From an uncultured Lachnospiraceae bacterium (GTDB lineage Bacteria > Bacillota > Clostridia > Lachnospirales > Lachnospiraceae), in assembly GCA_902797785.1 (NCBI GenBank), contig CADBUD010000162.1, positions 1 through 6,962 on the forward strand: DNA of 6,962 nt, written 5' to 3'. Below, in pieces: positions 6,857 to 6,962 of this stretch (positions are counted from its first letter, which is position 1; the number at the start of each line of letters is the position of its first letter). Position numbers and translations under genes: made by a program. The notes below the pieces were generated by a model. That model was not told the DNA's origin, ran no database searches, and saw only the letters and a list, made by a program, of their open reading frames with translations.

Positions 6857-6890
6857 CTGTGAATAGTAACATAGGAGTTACTATTCACAG
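6857..6890. repeat. Perfect 14-bp inverted repeat CTGTGAATAGTAAC
   Basis: CTGTGAATAGTAAC (6857-6870) and GTTACTATTCACAG (6877-6890) pair perfectly around a 6-base loop. The arm shares TGTGAATAGTAAC with 3218-3230. No T-run follows, so it is not a standard intrinsic terminator, although it is the strongest hairpin after the large gene. Confidence 0.8.
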
Positions 6891-6905
6891 CCACTATCCC
6901 GCAAG

Positions 6906-6924
6906 GCATTTTCATGCGTTTTTT
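6906..6924 (+). terminator. Weak candidate terminator
   Basis: GCAT-TTTC-ATGC (6906-6917) followed by G and six Ts (6919-6924) has the order of an intrinsic terminator, but the stem is only 4 bp. It is the only T-tract hairpin after the large gene in this window. Confidence 0.2.
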
Positions 6925-6962
6925 GCACACCGTAGGCGTACAGAGTATGAAAATCCGGGGCA

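Larger units (their letters stand above)
6803..6931. repeat. Nested inverted-repeat element downstream of the large gene
   Basis: GGTGTGCAAA (6803-6812) is the exact reverse complement of TTTGCACACC (6922-6931). This outer pair surrounds, nearly concentrically, the perfect 14-bp inverted repeat at 6857-6890. A near copy of the outer word, AGTGTGCCAAAC, lies at 6833-6844. There is no coding frame inside. The arrangement resembles a small non-autonomous palindromic intergenic element; its real ends are not defined and may run past the window. Confidence 0.45.

Overview
The window reads as a chromosomal segment of a low-to-moderate GC anaerobic Firmicute, most likely a Lachnospiraceae member. 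This rests on family resemblance recalled from that group: a CbbX/SpoVK-like ATPase with an acidic N-terminus, a short-form GlgB with a lysine-rich N-terminal extension, and a large DUF6240-like protein with a FliK-like C-terminus. Strong AGGAGG/AAAGGGG ribosome binding sites and A/G-rich coding strands fit. No genus can be named from the sequence alone.

Layout: all three genes lie on the + strand. Bases 1-906 are the 3' part of a gene for a degenerate AAA+ ATPase whose start lies outside the window. After 21 bases comes glgB (928-3021), the 1,4-alpha-glucan branching enzyme; the two probably share a transcript. That transcript ends at a strong intrinsic terminator (3081-3125), which is surrounded by copies of a TTCGYTAAC motif. 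The 357-base gap (3022-3378) also holds two copies of a GAATGTGAATMGTAA motif and a plausible promoter. The promoter serves a separate unit: a 1134-residue, multi-module, charged protein (3379-6783). Its last ~100 residues resemble the hook-length control domain of FliK, and it carries an in-frame 18-bp tandem repeat. The right end (6784-6962) is non-coding. It carries a perfect 14-bp inverted repeat that includes the TGTGAATAGTAAC word also found upstream of the gene, nested in a wider inverted repeat, and looks like a dispersed intergenic repeat element.

Functionally, glgB makes the alpha-1,6 branches of glycogen. The ATPase before it has an extremely acidic N-terminal part, while GlgB has an extremely lysine-rich N-terminal tail. 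A physical or remodelling link between the two is a hypothesis, not something the sequence proves. The large downstream gene is probably motility- or export-related, if the FliK resemblance is real, and is transcriptionally separate from glgB. No phage, CRISPR, transposase, tRNA or rRNA gene was found.
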